The notes below the pieces were generated by a model that made no database searches, was not told where the DNA came from, and worked only from the letters and a program-made list of their open reading frames with translations. A program made the translations under genes and the position numbers. A stretch of 64,000 nucleotides of DNA, taken from positions 330,001 to 394,000 of the forward strand of contig NZ_LYOY01000051.1 of NCBI RefSeq assembly GCF_001653515.1. Direction: 5' to 3'. The DNA is from Streptomyces sp. ERV7. GTDB taxonomy: Bacteria; Actinomycetota; Actinomycetes; Streptomycetales; Streptomycetaceae. The first letter of the stretch is position 1. Every line of letters begins with the position of its first letter. Below, piece by piece: positions 1 through 11,789 of the stretch.

Positions 1-57
1 GGGTGATGGGTGGCTGGTCGTTGTTTGAGAACTGCACAGTGGACGCGAGCATCTGTG
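1..57 (+). other. 16S-23S spacer, 3' end, with 23S processing stem
   Basis: This is the last part of the transcribed spacer before 23S rRNA. The 17 bases at 35-51 are perfectly complementary to 3184-3200, just after 23S. The two arms flank the whole 23S gene and would form the long stem that RNase III-type enzymes cut to release pre-23S rRNA. The pairing is seen directly; the processing role is established for rrn operons. Confidence 0.8.
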
Positions 58-3178
<3,121 letters not shown>

Positions 3179-3183
3179 TCAGT

Positions 3184-3200
3184 TGCTCGCGTCCACTGTG
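3184..3200 (+). other. 3' arm of the 23S processing stem
   Basis: Perfect reverse complement of 35-51. Together the two arms bracket the mature 23S and form the precursor stem. It lies in the 23S-5S spacer, so one cut also helps release 5S. Confidence 0.8.
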
Positions 3201-3253
3201 TTAGTTCTGAAATAACGAACAGCTGTGTCAACACCAGCGTTCAAATTTCATAG

Positions 3254-3372
3254 TGTTTCGGTGGTCATAGCGTTAGGGAAACGCCCGGTTACATTCCGAA
3301 CCCGGAAGCTAAGCCTTTCAGCGCCGATGGTACTGCAGGGGGGACCCTGTGGGAGAGTAGGACGCCGCCGAA
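3254..3372 (+). rRNA. 5S ribosomal RNA
   Basis: About 119 nt. It begins GTTTCGGTGGTCATAGCG and ends GACGCCGCCGAAC, so the two ends pair as helix I. The conserved loop (CCGAACCCGGAAGCTAAGCC) is present around 3296-3315. It is the last gene of the rrn operon and is followed directly by a terminator. A 39-nt copy of its 3' end lies at 12664-12702. Confidence 0.97.
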
Positions 3373-3382
3373 CAAATTTTGA

Positions 3383-3420
3383 GAAAAGCCCCGTACCGGG
3401 AAACCGGTACGGGGCTTTTC
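3383..3420 (+). terminator. rrn operon terminator
   Basis: A 17-bp inverted repeat (arms 3383-3399 and 3404-3420) with a GAAA-type tetraloop, starting 10 nt after 5S and ending in TTTTC. It is a strong intrinsic terminator. It also lies at the 3' side of the convergent VOC gene at 3451 and may serve both directions. Confidence 0.9.
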
Positions 3421-3450
3421 TGCGTTCCGGCACCAATGCCGGTCGGCGTT

Positions 3451-3837
3451 TCACGCGGGCTGAAGCAGGTCCCAGCGATTGCCGTAGAGGTCCTGGAAGA
3501 CCGCGACTGACCCGTACACCTCGTGGCGCGGCTCCTCCAGGAAGCGGACGCCGGCCGCGGTCATCCGGGCGTGGTCGGCGGCGAAGTCCTCGGTGTACAG
3601 GAAGAAGCCGACCCGGCCGCCCGTCTGTGCGCCGACGCTCGCGCGCTCGGCCTCGTTCTTGGCGCGGGCCAGCAGCAGCGACGCGGTGCCGTTGCCGCGC
3701 GGGCGCACCACCACCCAGCGGGAGCCGTCCCCGCGGTCGGTGTCCTCGGCCAGTTCGAAGCCGAGGGCGTCGGTGTAGAAGGCGATGGCCTCGTCGTAGT
3801 CGCGGACGACGAGCGTGATCAGGGCGATGTGGGACAT
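3451..3837 (-). CDS. VOC (glyoxalase/bleomycin-resistance) family protein
   Basis: A 128-residue single-domain protein of the vicinal oxygen chelate fold. The sequence opens with MSHIALITLVVRDYDEAIAF, the usual beta-alpha start of the family, and ends with the paired motif VAVFQDLYGNRWDLLQ. The N-terminal H and the C-terminal region would contribute to the metal or substrate site, but the reaction cannot be told from sequence. Members include lyases, dioxygenases and antibiotic-binding proteins. Two in-frame ATGs (3843 and 3837) are close together; I chose 3837 because family similarity begins there. A longer upstream frame would overlap the divergent kinase gene and is unlikely. It is convergent with the rrn operon and divergent from the kinase at 3921. 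Confidence 0.85.
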   Translation of the reverse strand: MSHIALITLVVRDYDEAIAFYTDALGFELAEDTDRGDGSRWVVVRPRGNGTASLLLARAKNEAERASVGAQTGGRVGFFLYTEDFAADHARMTAAGVRFLEEPRHEVYGSVAVFQDLYGNRWDLLQPA

Positions 3838-3920
3838 GCTCATGAGGTTATACGTATGACTATCGAGGCGCCAAGCCGCCACGGGGTCGGCCGCCGCGAG
3901 GATCGAGCCGTCACGAGACA

Positions 3921-4565
3921 ATGCCCGCCATGGAGACCGCTGCGCTGAATCGTCTCGTCGAGCGCGCCCGGCTGCTCGCCGTTCCCGGCCGTCGGCGCGT
4001 GCTCGGGATCGCCGGGGCGCCCGGCGCCGGGAAGTCCACCCTGGCCGGACGGCTGGTGGAGCTGCTCGGCGGGAAGGCCGTGCTCGTCCCCATGGACGGC
4101 TTCCACCTCGCCCGGGCCGAACTCGTCCGCCTGGGGCGTGCCGACCGCAAGGGCGCCCCGGACACCTTCGACGCCGCCGGATACGCCGCGCTGCTCACCC
4201 GGCTGCGGACGCCCGAGCCCGGCACCGTCGTGTACGCGCCGGCCTTCGACCGCTCGATCGAGGAGCCCGTCGCCGGGAGCATTCCGGTCGATCCCGCCGT
4301 CCCGCTCGTTGTCACCGAGGGGAACTACCTCCTTCACGATCGGGACGGATGGGCATCGGTCCGGTCGCTGCTCGACGAGGTCTGGTTCCTGGAGCTCGAC
4401 GGCGAGGAACGGGTGCGCAGACTCGTCGAGCGGCACGTTCGGTACGGGAAGGCGCGCCCGTACGCCGAACGGTGGGTCAGGGAGTCCGACGAGGCCAACG
4501 CGCGCGTGGTGGCGGGTGGCCGGGACCGTGCGGATCTTGTCGTCAGTCAGAGGGGGGCTAGGTAG
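3921..4565 (+). CDS. Nucleoside/nucleotide kinase family protein (uridine kinase-like P-loop)
   Basis: A 214-residue P-loop kinase of the phosphoribulokinase/uridine kinase superfamily. The Walker A motif GAPGAGKST lies near residues 30-38. A following PMDGFHLA segment matches the DGFH motif of this superfamily. VTEGNYLL is the Walker B-like strand seen in YggC- and pantothenate-kinase-like members. The C-terminal stretch with RHVRYGKARPYAERWV resembles the lid arginines. It would phosphorylate a small nucleoside, vitamin or sugar using ATP, but the substrate cannot be named. No strong ribosome binding site separates the ATG at 3921 from that at 3930. It is divergent from the VOC gene. Confidence 0.85.
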   Translation: MPAMETAALNRLVERARLLAVPGRRRVLGIAGAPGAGKSTLAGRLVELLGGKAVLVPMDGFHLARAELVRLGRADRKGAPDTFDAAGYAALLTRLRTPEPGTVVYAPAFDRSIEEPVAGSIPVDPAVPLVVTEGNYLLHDRDGWASVRSLLDEVWFLELDGEERVRRLVERHVRYGKARPYAERWVRESDEANARVVAGGRDRADLVVSQRGAR

Positions 4566-4647
4566 GCTCGGCCTCACCGGGCGTGGGAACGGCGTAGGGA
4601 TCTACCGCGGGGCTACCGTGTGACCCGTGTGACGGAAGGCAGCTGAC

Positions 4648-5607
4648 GTGGGGATATTCCGACGGGGGCCGAAGCGGGACCGGAGCGACACACCCCGGGA
4701 CGCGGAGTTCGGCTATTTCTCGGCCGACGAGGCCTCGCGCTTCCGCGCGCAGGTGCGCGAGGCGTTCGCCGAGCAGGGCCTGGAGGTGACCGTCTACGCG
4801 GACTCGGTGAAGGACAGCGGCGGCCGGCGGTTCGGGCTCGCCAACCTCGCGGCGGTCTGCCACAACGACCGCCGTGGTCCCCGTATGTGGCCGGAACTGA
4901 TTCGTCGTCATGTCGGCATGGTGCTGCGCACCATGGACGGTCCCTCGGCCCTCGACACCCTGCCGCCCGAGCAGATCCGCGCCCAGCTCTATCCCCGGGT
5001 GATCAGCGAGGCGGGTCTCGACCCGCAGACCTTCAGCTACGCGCGCGGTGTCGCACCCGGGCTGTACGAGATCCTCGCCCTGGATCTGCCGGAGAGCGTC
5101 ATGATGCTCACGGACGAGGCGCTGGAACCCCTCGGCCACGTTCCCGACCTTCGTGCCCAGGCCCTGCGCAACCTCAGACAGCTGCCCGTCGAGTCGCACG
5201 AGACCGTCAAGGGCGAGGACGGCATGCGGTTCGAGGTGGTCGTCGGCGACTCGTTCTACACGGCCAGCCGGGTGCTCGCCCTGGACGCCCTGGTGCCGCA
5301 GCTCACCGGGCGCGAACTGACGTCGGACGGGGCCCTGGTCGCCATGCCGTTCCGGCACCAGCTGGCCTTCCACGTGATCCGCGACTCCGGCATGATCCCG
5401 GCCCTCAACGCCATGGCGTCCTTCGCCGCGGCCGGCTTCGAGGACACGCCCGGCGCGATCAGCCCGTTCGTCTACTGGTGGCGTGACGGCACGCTCACCC
5501 AGCTCAGCGACCGCGAGGACGAGGGCGAGGGTCTGCGGATCGTCGTCGGTGACGACTTCCAGGAGCTCCTGGAACGACTGGTGGGGGACAGCCAGGAGGG
5601 TGCCTGA
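4648..5607 (+). CDS. Conserved hypothetical protein, 319 residues
   Basis: I do not recognise a catalytic family. The protein is soluble, acidic and has no signal peptide or membrane segment. Its overall pattern (an N-terminal lysine/arginine stretch, a central VMMLTDEALEPLG segment, and a later GDSFYTASRVLALDALVP segment) recalls the YtpQ/DUF1444 type of uncharacterised cytosolic protein, but this is only an impression. The GTG at 4648 is supported by GGAAGG about 9 nt upstream. It sits 82 nt after the kinase and just ahead of the M24 peptidase on the same strand, so read-through transcription of the three is possible. Confidence 0.75.
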   Translation: MGIFRRGPKRDRSDTPRDAEFGYFSADEASRFRAQVREAFAEQGLEVTVYADSVKDSGGRRFGLANLAAVCHNDRRGPRMWPELIRRHVGMVLRTMDGPSALDTLPPEQIRAQLYPRVISEAGLDPQTFSYARGVAPGLYEILALDLPESVMMLTDEALEPLGHVPDLRAQALRNLRQLPVESHETVKGEDGMRFEVVVGDSFYTASRVLALDALVPQLTGRELTSDGALVAMPFRHQLAFHVIRDSGMIPALNAMASFAAAGFEDTPGAISPFVYWWRDGTLTQLSDREDEGEGLRIVVGDDFQELLERLVGDSQEGA

Positions 5608-5683
5608 CCGGGGTGGGGGGCGGCGGTCCCGTCTTCCGGATTCCCGATCGCGTGCCCGGCGGCGTACGGGCAGGATGAGGCTC

Positions 5684-6817
5684 ATGCCTATGACATCTGC
5701 TGCCCCCGCGCCCTTCACCGCCGATGACTACCGGGCCAGGATGGCCCGCGCCGCCGAGTCCGCCGCCGACGCCGGGCTGGCCGGTGTCCTCGTCGCGCCC
5801 GGGCCGGATTTGGTCTATCTGACCGGGTATCAGCCGACCGCGATCACCGAGCGGCTGACGGTGCTGGTGCTGGCGGCCGGGCAGGAGCCGGTCCTGGTCG
5901 TACCGAAGCTGGAGGCGCCGGATGCCGAGCACGCCGCCGGGGCCGCCGCCCTCACCTTGCGGGACTGGACCGACGGCACCGACCCGTACGGTGTGGCCGC
6001 GCCCCTGCTGGACGTGGACGGCCGGTTCGGCGTGAGCGACAACGCCTGGGCGATGCATCTGCTCGGGCTCCAGCAGAAGCTCCCGGGAACGTCCTACGTG
6101 GCCCTCACACAGGCGCTGCCGATGCTGCGGGCGGTCAAGGACGCGCACGAGCTGGCGCGCCTGGAGGCGGCCGGTGCGGCCGCGGACGAGGCGTACGGGG
6201 AGATCCTCAAGGTCCGGTTCGCCGGGCGCAGGGAGACGGACGTGGCCGCCGATCTGGCCGCGCTGCTTCTGCGGTTCGGCCATTCGCAGGTGGACTTCAC
6301 GGTCGTGGGGTCCGGTCCCAACGGCGCCAACCCGCATCACGAGGCGGGCGAGCGGACCATCGAGCGGGGTGACATGGTCGTCCTCGACTTCGGCGGTCTC
6401 AAGCACGGCTACGGCTCGGACACCACCCGTACCGTCCATGTCGGCGAGCCCGGCACCGAGGAGCAGCGCGTCCACGACGTCGTACGGGAGGCCCAGCGGG
6501 CCGGGTGCGAGGCCGTGAAGCCCGGGGTGGCCTGCCAGGACGTCGACCGGGCGGCGCGCGCGGTGATCGAGGAGGCCGGATACGGCGAGTACTTCATCCA
6601 CCGCACCGGCCACGGCATCGGCGTCACCACCCATGAGCCGCCCTACATGATCGAGGGCGAGGAGCAGCCGCTGGTGCCCGGCATGTGCTTCTCCGTGGAG
6701 CCGGGGATCTATCTGCCGGGCCGGTTCGGCGTACGGATCGAGGACATCGTGACGGTCACCGAGGACGGCGGGCGCAGCTTCAACAACACCGCGCGCGAGA
6801 TGGCGGTCGTCGAGTAG
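5684..6817 (+). CDS. M24 family Xaa-Pro aminopeptidase/dipeptidase
   Basis: A 377-residue metallopeptidase of the M24B group. An N-terminal creatinase-like domain (about residues 1-160) precedes the pita-bread catalytic domain. The five metal ligands expected for the family are visible: D in VVLDFGG, D in GSDTTRT, H in RTGHGIG, E in SVEPGIY and E in VRIEDIV. It should remove N-terminal residues next to proline, or split X-Pro dipeptides, with two Mn or Co ions in the cytosol. ATGs at 5684 and 5690 both fit the AGGATGAGG stretch upstream; the longer open frame from 5483 overlaps the previous gene and is not used. It is convergent with treZ, with stops 8 nt apart. Confidence 0.93.
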   Translation: MPMTSAAPAPFTADDYRARMARAAESAADAGLAGVLVAPGPDLVYLTGYQPTAITERLTVLVLAAGQEPVLVVPKLEAPDAEHAAGAAALTLRDWTDGTDPYGVAAPLLDVDGRFGVSDNAWAMHLLGLQQKLPGTSYVALTQALPMLRAVKDAHELARLEAAGAAADEAYGEILKVRFAGRRETDVAADLAALLLRFGHSQVDFTVVGSGPNGANPHHEAGERTIERGDMVVLDFGGLKHGYGSDTTRTVHVGEPGTEEQRVHDVVREAQRAGCEAVKPGVACQDVDRAARAVIEEAGYGEYFIHRTGHGIGVTTHEPPYMIEGEEQPLVPGMCFSVEPGIYLPGRFGVRIEDIVTVTEDGGRSFNNTAREMAVVE

Positions 6818-6825
6818 CCGTCGGG

Positions 6826-8574
6826 TCAGGTGGCGGGGCCGAGGACCGCGCACGACTCGGGCGGCAGATGGAACTCGCCGTCCGGGCGCGGTGGTTGCAC
6901 CGGCTCCCACGCGGCGAGGACCTGGCAGTTGTTGCGGCCCAGGGGGATCGCCGCGGGCTCCTTGCCGAGGTTGACCACGGTCCTGAGGTCACCGCGCCGG
7001 AACATCAGCCAGCGGGCCTCCTCGTCGTGGACGACCTTGACCGCCGCGATGTCCGGGTCGGTGAGGTCGGGGCGGATGCGGCGCAGTGCGATCAGCAGGC
7101 GGTACCAGGCGAGCACGCGCGCGTGGGGCTCCTTTCCCGGCTCGTCCCAGTCCAGACAGGAGCGTGCCCGGGTGGCCGGGTCCTGCGGGTCGGGGATGTC
7201 CTCCTCGGCCCAGCCGTGCGCCGCGAACTCCCGCCGCCTGCCCGTGCGTACGGCCTCGGCGAGCTCGGGGTCGGGATGGTCGGTGAAGTACTGCCAGGGC
7301 GTGCGGGCGCCCCACTCCTCGCCCATGAAGAGCATCGGTGTGTACGGGCCGGTGAGCACCAGCGCGGCGGCGCAGGCGAGCAGGCCCGGCGAGAGCGTCG
7401 CGGAGAGCCGGTCTCCCAGCGCTCTGTTGCCGATCTGGTCGTGGGTCTGGGCGTAGCCCAGGAAGCGGTGTGCGGGGGTCCTGGAACGGTCGACACGCCG
7501 TCCATGGGCGCGGCCCCGGAAGCTCGAATAGGTGCCGTCGTGGAAGAAGACCCGGGTGAGGGTCTTGGCGAGGGCGGCGAGCGGGGCGCGCGCGAAGTCG
7601 GCGTAGTAGCCCTGGGACTCGCCGGTGAGTGCGGTGTGCAGGGCGTGGTGGAAGTCGTCGTTCCACTGGGCGTGGAGCCCGAGGCCGCTCTCCGCGCGCG
7701 GGGCGGTGGTGCGCGGGTCGCACCGGTCGGACTCGCCGATGAGGAAGAGGGGGCGGCCCAGCTGTACGGAGAGCACGTCGACGGCGGTGGAGAGCTCTTC
7801 GAGGAACGGCAGCGCGCGCGTGTCGAACAGCGCGTGCACGGCGTCCAGGCGCAGCCCGTCGAGCCGGTAGTCGCGCAGCCAGGCGAGCGCGCTCTCCAGG
7901 AAGTACGCGCGCACCTCGTCCGACCCCGGGGCGTCGAGGTTGACGGCGGCGCCCCACGGCGTGTGGTGGGTGTCGGTGAAGTACGGGCCGAAGGCCGGGA
8001 GGTGGTTGCCGGAGGGCCCGAGGTGGTTGTGGACGACGTCGAGGACGACTCCGAGGCGGTGGGCGTGCGCCGCGTCGACAAATCGTTTCAGCCCTTCGGG
8101 GCCGCCGTACGGCTCGTGCACGGCCCATGGCGCGACGCCGTCGTAGCCCCAGCCGTGCCGCCCCGGGAACGGGCACACCGGCATCAGCTCGATATGCGTC
8201 ACCCCCAGTTCCGCCAAATGGGCGAGACGGGCGGTCGCGGCGTCGAAGGTGCCCTCGTCGGTGCAGGTGCCGATGTGCAGCTCGTAGAGGACCGCGCCGG
8301 ACAGCCTGCGGCCCGCCCAGGGCCGCTGCCAGGGGAAGCCGTCGTGGTCGACGACGGCGCTGAGGCCGTCGGGCCCGTCCGGCTGGCGGCGCGAGCGCGG
8401 GTCCGGCAGCGGGTGGCCGCCATCCACGACGTACCCGTAGCGGTCGCCGTCCCGTGCCCCGGCCTCGGTCAGCCACCATCCGGTCCGCACCGGGTGCGGC
8501 TCCATGTCGTGGGTCGTGCCCTCCAGCTGGAGGGCGACCCGGTCCGCCTGCGGCGCCCACACCTCGAACAACAT
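6826..8574 (-). CDS. treZ: Malto-oligosyltrehalose trehalohydrolase
   Basis: A GH13 enzyme of 582 residues that splits trehalose from the end of maltooligosyltrehalose, the second step of the TreY-TreZ trehalose route. An N-terminal beta-sandwich (MLFEVWAPQADRVALQLEG) is followed by the (beta/alpha)8 barrel. Catalytic signatures are visible: RLDAVHAL (nucleophile Asp), FLIGESDR (acid/base Glu) and AQTHDQIGN (transition-state Asp). The order of these motifs and the length fit TreZ better than branching enzyme. The ATG at 8574 follows GGGAGG by about 9 nt; a GTG-extended start is not needed. The treY and treX genes are not in the window. It is divergent from the GH1 gene across a 117-bp shared promoter region. 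Confidence 0.93.
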   Translation of the reverse strand: MLFEVWAPQADRVALQLEGTTHDMEPHPVRTGWWLTEAGARDGDRYGYVVDGGHPLPDPRSRRQPDGPDGLSAVVDHDGFPWQRPWAGRRLSGAVLYELHIGTCTDEGTFDAATARLAHLAELGVTHIELMPVCPFPGRHGWGYDGVAPWAVHEPYGGPEGLKRFVDAAHAHRLGVVLDVVHNHLGPSGNHLPAFGPYFTDTHHTPWGAAVNLDAPGSDEVRAYFLESALAWLRDYRLDGLRLDAVHALFDTRALPFLEELSTAVDVLSVQLGRPLFLIGESDRCDPRTTAPRAESGLGLHAQWNDDFHHALHTALTGESQGYYADFARAPLAALAKTLTRVFFHDGTYSSFRGRAHGRRVDRSRTPAHRFLGYAQTHDQIGNRALGDRLSATLSPGLLACAAALVLTGPYTPMLFMGEEWGARTPWQYFTDHPDPELAEAVRTGRRREFAAHGWAEEDIPDPQDPATRARSCLDWDEPGKEPHARVLAWYRLLIALRRIRPDLTDPDIAAVKVVHDEEARWLMFRRGDLRTVVNLGKEPAAIPLGRNNCQVLAAWEPVQPPRPDGEFHLPPESCAVLGPAT

Positions 8575-8691
8575 CCTTGATACCTCCCGTTGCCCGCGTA
8601 CCGTCAAACCGTGGAATCGGGCATCCCTCGTCCGCGGAAGGCGGGATCAAGGTCTGGAGGTTGTGGTTACTCGCCATTAAGGTCCGGATCC

Positions 8692-10041
8692 ATGACCCTG
8701 CCGCCGTTCCCGCACGGCTTCCTCTGGGGAGCCTCCGCCTCAGCCTTCCAGACCGAGGGTGCCGCCGCAGCCGAGGGCAAGGGCCCCTCCGGCTGGGACG
8801 CCTTCGCCGCCGAACCCGGCCGCATCAAGGACGGCGCCGACGCGTCGAGGGGCACCGGCTTCCACGCGCGCTACCGCGAGGACGTCGCCCTGCTCGCCGG
8901 GCTCGGCGCCGGAGCCTTCCGCTTCTCCGTCAGCTGGCCGCGTGTCGTCCCGGGCGGCAGTGGCCCGGTCAACCAGGCGGGGCTCGACTTCTACGACCGG
9001 CTCGTCGACGAGCTGTGCGCCCACGGCATCACCCCCGCGCCGACCCTCTACCACTGGGACACCCCGCTGGAGCTGGAGGAGGCGGGCGGCTGGCTCAACC
9101 GGGACACCGCCCACCGGTTCGCCGACTACTCGCGCGTGGTGGCCGAAAGGCTCGCCGACCGCGTCCCCATGTGGATCACCGTCAACGAGCCGGCCGAGGT
9201 GACGCTGCTCGGCTACGCGCTCGGCGAGCACGCCCCCGGCAAGAAGCTCCTCTTCGACGCCCTTCCGGCCGCCCACCACCAACTGCTGGCCCATGGCCTG
9301 GCCGTCGGGGCGCTGCGCTCGGCGGGCGCCCGGAACATAGGTCTCGCGGTCTCGCACACACCGGTGTGGCCCGCGGGCGACAGCGAGGAGGACCGTTTCA
9401 GCGCGGACCTCTACGACACCGTGAGCAACTGGCTGTTCGCGGACCCCGTCCTCACCGGCCGCTACCCCGACGAGAACTTCGCCGCCCTGATGCCGGGCCC
9501 GGTCGCGGAGGACCTCGCCGTCATCTCGGCACCGCTCGACTGGTACGGGGTGAACTACTACAACCCCACGCGCGTGGGCGCGCCCGCACCCGAGGCCGTC
9601 GACTCCTTCGCCGGATTCGCGATGCCCGCCGAACTGCCCTTCGGCATCCGGGAGATCGAGGGGTACGAGACGACGGCCTTCGGCTGGCCGGTCGTCCCGG
9701 ACGGCCTGCGGGAGATGCTCGTCCAACTGAAGGCGCGGTACGGCGACCGGCTGCCGCCGGTGTACATCACCGAGAACGGCTGCTCCTACGACGGCGTCGA
9801 GGACGCCGGCCGCATCCGCTACCTGGACGGGCATCTGCGCGCCCTGCACCGCGCCATCGCCGAAGGCGTCGACGTACGGGGCTACTTCGTGTGGTCCCTC
9901 ACCGACAACATCGAGTGGATCGAGGGCGCCGCACAGCGCTTCGGCCTGGTCCACGTGGACTACCCGACGCTGCGGCGCACCCCGAAGGACTCCTACCGGT
10001 GGTACCGGGACGTGATCCGGGCCCAGCGTGCCCCCGAGTGA
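8692..10041 (+). CDS. GH1 family beta-glucosidase
   Basis: A 449-residue cytosolic glycoside hydrolase family 1 enzyme. The family start motif FLWGASASAFQTEG is at residues 9-22. The acid/base Glu is E166 in TVNEP and the nucleophile is E361 in YITENG. It should hydrolyse beta-glucosides such as cellobiose, retaining configuration. There is no signal peptide, consistent with action on imported sugars, but no sugar transporter is adjacent. I saw no CebR-type palindrome in the 117-bp gap to treZ. The ATG at 8692 was chosen because similarity begins there. Confidence 0.93.
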   Translation: MTLPPFPHGFLWGASASAFQTEGAAAAEGKGPSGWDAFAAEPGRIKDGADASRGTGFHARYREDVALLAGLGAGAFRFSVSWPRVVPGGSGPVNQAGLDFYDRLVDELCAHGITPAPTLYHWDTPLELEEAGGWLNRDTAHRFADYSRVVAERLADRVPMWITVNEPAEVTLLGYALGEHAPGKKLLFDALPAAHHQLLAHGLAVGALRSAGARNIGLAVSHTPVWPAGDSEEDRFSADLYDTVSNWLFADPVLTGRYPDENFAALMPGPVAEDLAVISAPLDWYGVNYYNPTRVGAPAPEAVDSFAGFAMPAELPFGIREIEGYETTAFGWPVVPDGLREMLVQLKARYGDRLPPVYITENGCSYDGVEDAGRIRYLDGHLRALHRAIAEGVDVRGYFVWSLTDNIEWIEGAAQRFGLVHVDYPTLRRTPKDSYRWYRDVIRAQRAPE

Positions 10042-10056
10042 GCCCGGAGAGACGTT

Positions 10057-11019
10057 TCAGCTGTCGCTCGGCCAGACCATGTTGACCGCGCGCTCGAAGG
10101 TTGCGTACCCCGCGCGCGCGAAGGCGTTCGCCATCGGCACGTTGGCGAGGTCCGTCGCGGCGCGGATGCGCGGGACGTCCTGCGCGGCGAGGACGCGTGT
10201 GCCCTCGGCGAGGATGTCGTCGATGTAGCCGTGGCCGCGGTGGGCGGGCAGGACACCGATGTACGCGATGATGGGGTGGTAGTTGTTGCGAGCGGGGACG
10301 ACGAAGCCCACCGGTCCGCCGCCGTCCGGGAGTTCGGCGATCCGCCACCACTCGCGGGGCGACTTGAAGGTGTCGAACTCCTCCTCGTACATGAGCTCCG
10401 CCGACGCGCGCGGTGTCATCGTCAGCAGCTCCGTCCGGCTGTGCTCGTCGAGCGTGCCCTCCAGGACCAGCGTCATCAGCGAGAGCAGTTCCTCGCGGTC
10501 GGTCGCCGGGCGGAACGCCAGCCGGGTGGACGGGGCGGGGAGCGGCGTTCCCGGGCGCCACTCCAGGCGCAGCCGCTCGACCAGGAGCTCGGCACCGGTC
10601 TCGGCCAGGATGTTCATCCGGGTGTCGACGACCTCGCGCGCGTGCGGGTCCTCGCGCCAGTCGCCGGGCGTGTAGCGGCCGTACTCCGGGCGCGGGGCAC
10701 CGGCCGGGATCACCGCCGCCGTCGCGGTCTCCAGCAGCTCCAGCCCGACGGCGTGGCGCTCGGCCGGCGGCAGCGAGTCGTCGACGTCGAAGAAGTCCAG
10801 GGTGTAGGGGACTTCGTGGTCCGGCGGCGTCCACCAGGAGAGGCGGGCCAGCACCCGGTCCCCGCGCAGCGCCACCCACATCCATGAGGGAAGCCGGCGG
10901 CCGGTGGCCAGATCGCCCTCGACCTCGTGGTCGAGTACGTAGGAGAGCTGCTGGAAGAGCCCGAGCTCCTCGGGCCCGGCGAGCGGACGGAAGATGATGT
11001 CCGACGCGGATGTCGTCAA
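10057..11019 (-). CDS. GNAT family N-acetyltransferase (two-domain)
   Basis: A 320-residue protein. The C-terminal half holds a GNAT fold: the beta4 strand IIAYIGVLPAHRGHGYIDDIL carries the R/Q-x-x-G-x-G/A acetyl-CoA loop (RGHGY), and NVPMANAFARAGY is the usual closing motif. The N-terminal half looks like a degenerate second GNAT domain, as in Eis-like or mycothiol synthase-like proteins. The substrate is unknown. The start is a TTG at 11019, with GAGGGG about 6 nt upstream; the much longer open frame upstream runs antisense through the FHA gene and is rejected. It is convergent with the GH1 gene and divergent from the FHA gene. Confidence 0.85.
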   Translation of the reverse strand: MTTSASDIIFRPLAGPEELGLFQQLSYVLDHEVEGDLATGRRLPSWMWVALRGDRVLARLSWWTPPDHEVPYTLDFFDVDDSLPPAERHAVGLELLETATAAVIPAGAPRPEYGRYTPGDWREDPHAREVVDTRMNILAETGAELLVERLRLEWRPGTPLPAPSTRLAFRPATDREELLSLMTLVLEGTLDEHSRTELLTMTPRASAELMYEEEFDTFKSPREWWRIAELPDGGGPVGFVVPARNNYHPIIAYIGVLPAHRGHGYIDDILAEGTRVLAAQDVPRIRAATDLANVPMANAFARAGYATFERAVNMVWPSDS

Positions 11020-11178
11020 GGGGTTCCCCTCATCGGTGTGACGGTCGCCAGACCCTAGCAATCGCCCGCAGCCGCCCGACAAGGGTTTTCCTCGCAGGTC
11101 AGGGGGCGGTGGAAGGGAACGGGCGCAAAGTGCCGCCCTGCTGGACACGCCGAGGCCGTCGGCCCGACAATCTCTGCT

Positions 11179-11733
11179 GTGACGTCGTCCTTCCAGTTCA
11201 ACACGTATCCCGCTCCGGCCCGGCTGTCGGACGCTGAGCGCGACCGTGTGCTCGACGTGCTCAGAGAGGGCGCCGCGCAGGGAAAGCTGTCGCACGACAC
11301 GTTCCTGCGCCGGATGGAAGTCGCCCTGTCCGCACGCCGGTCCGAGGAGCTGGCCGCGCTCACCGCCGACCTCGACACCCAGAGCCGCTGGTCGCGGGCG
11401 CTGTACGGGGCCGTGAGCCGGGTGTCCGGGTTCAGCGTGGCGATGCGCCGGGCGTGGCAGTCCGAGCGGCTGCCGAAGCTGCTGTTCCCCGTGCCGGGCC
11501 CGTACCCGCTGCGGATCGGCCGCGACCCGCACAACGGGCTGCGGCTCAGCCACGAGACGGTCTCGCGGGTGCACGCCGAGCTGACCCATCAGTCCGGCGT
11601 GTGGGTGCTGCGCGACCTCGGCTCCACGAACGGCACAAGCGTCAACGGGCGCCGGGTGACCGGGGCGGTGGTGGTCAACGACGGCGACCAGGTGAGCTTC
11701 GGGCGGATGAGCTTCCGGCTCGCAACGCACTGA
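11179..11733 (+). CDS. DUF1707 and FHA domain protein
   Basis: A 184-residue protein with two parts. Residues about 14-65 form a DUF1707 domain (RLSDAERDRVLDVLREG, then EELAALTADLD). Residues about 105-180 form a forkhead-associated domain with the phosphothreonine-binding residues in IGRDP, LSHETVSRVHAEL and DLGSTNGTSVNG. FHA domains read out Ser/Thr kinase signalling, so this protein probably docks to phosphorylated partners. No kinase gene is adjacent. The start is GTG at 11179, and no membrane segment is seen. The gene ends 56 nt before the next acetyltransferase and may be co-transcribed with it. Confidence 0.88.
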   Translation: MTSSFQFNTYPAPARLSDAERDRVLDVLREGAAQGKLSHDTFLRRMEVALSARRSEELAALTADLDTQSRWSRALYGAVSRVSGFSVAMRRAWQSERLPKLLFPVPGPYPLRIGRDPHNGLRLSHETVSRVHAELTHQSGVWVLRDLGSTNGTSVNGRRVTGAVVVNDGDQVSFGRMSFRLATH

Positions 11734-11789
11734 CCTGGGCGAATGCCCTCGCCAAGGCTGTTGTCAGTGGTGCCCCTCATGATGGCGGT

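Noticed and set aside
10057..11730. A 557-residue version of the acetyltransferase
   Set aside because: The extra N-terminal part is antisense to the FHA gene; a TTG with a good ribosome site at 11019 gives a normal-length protein.
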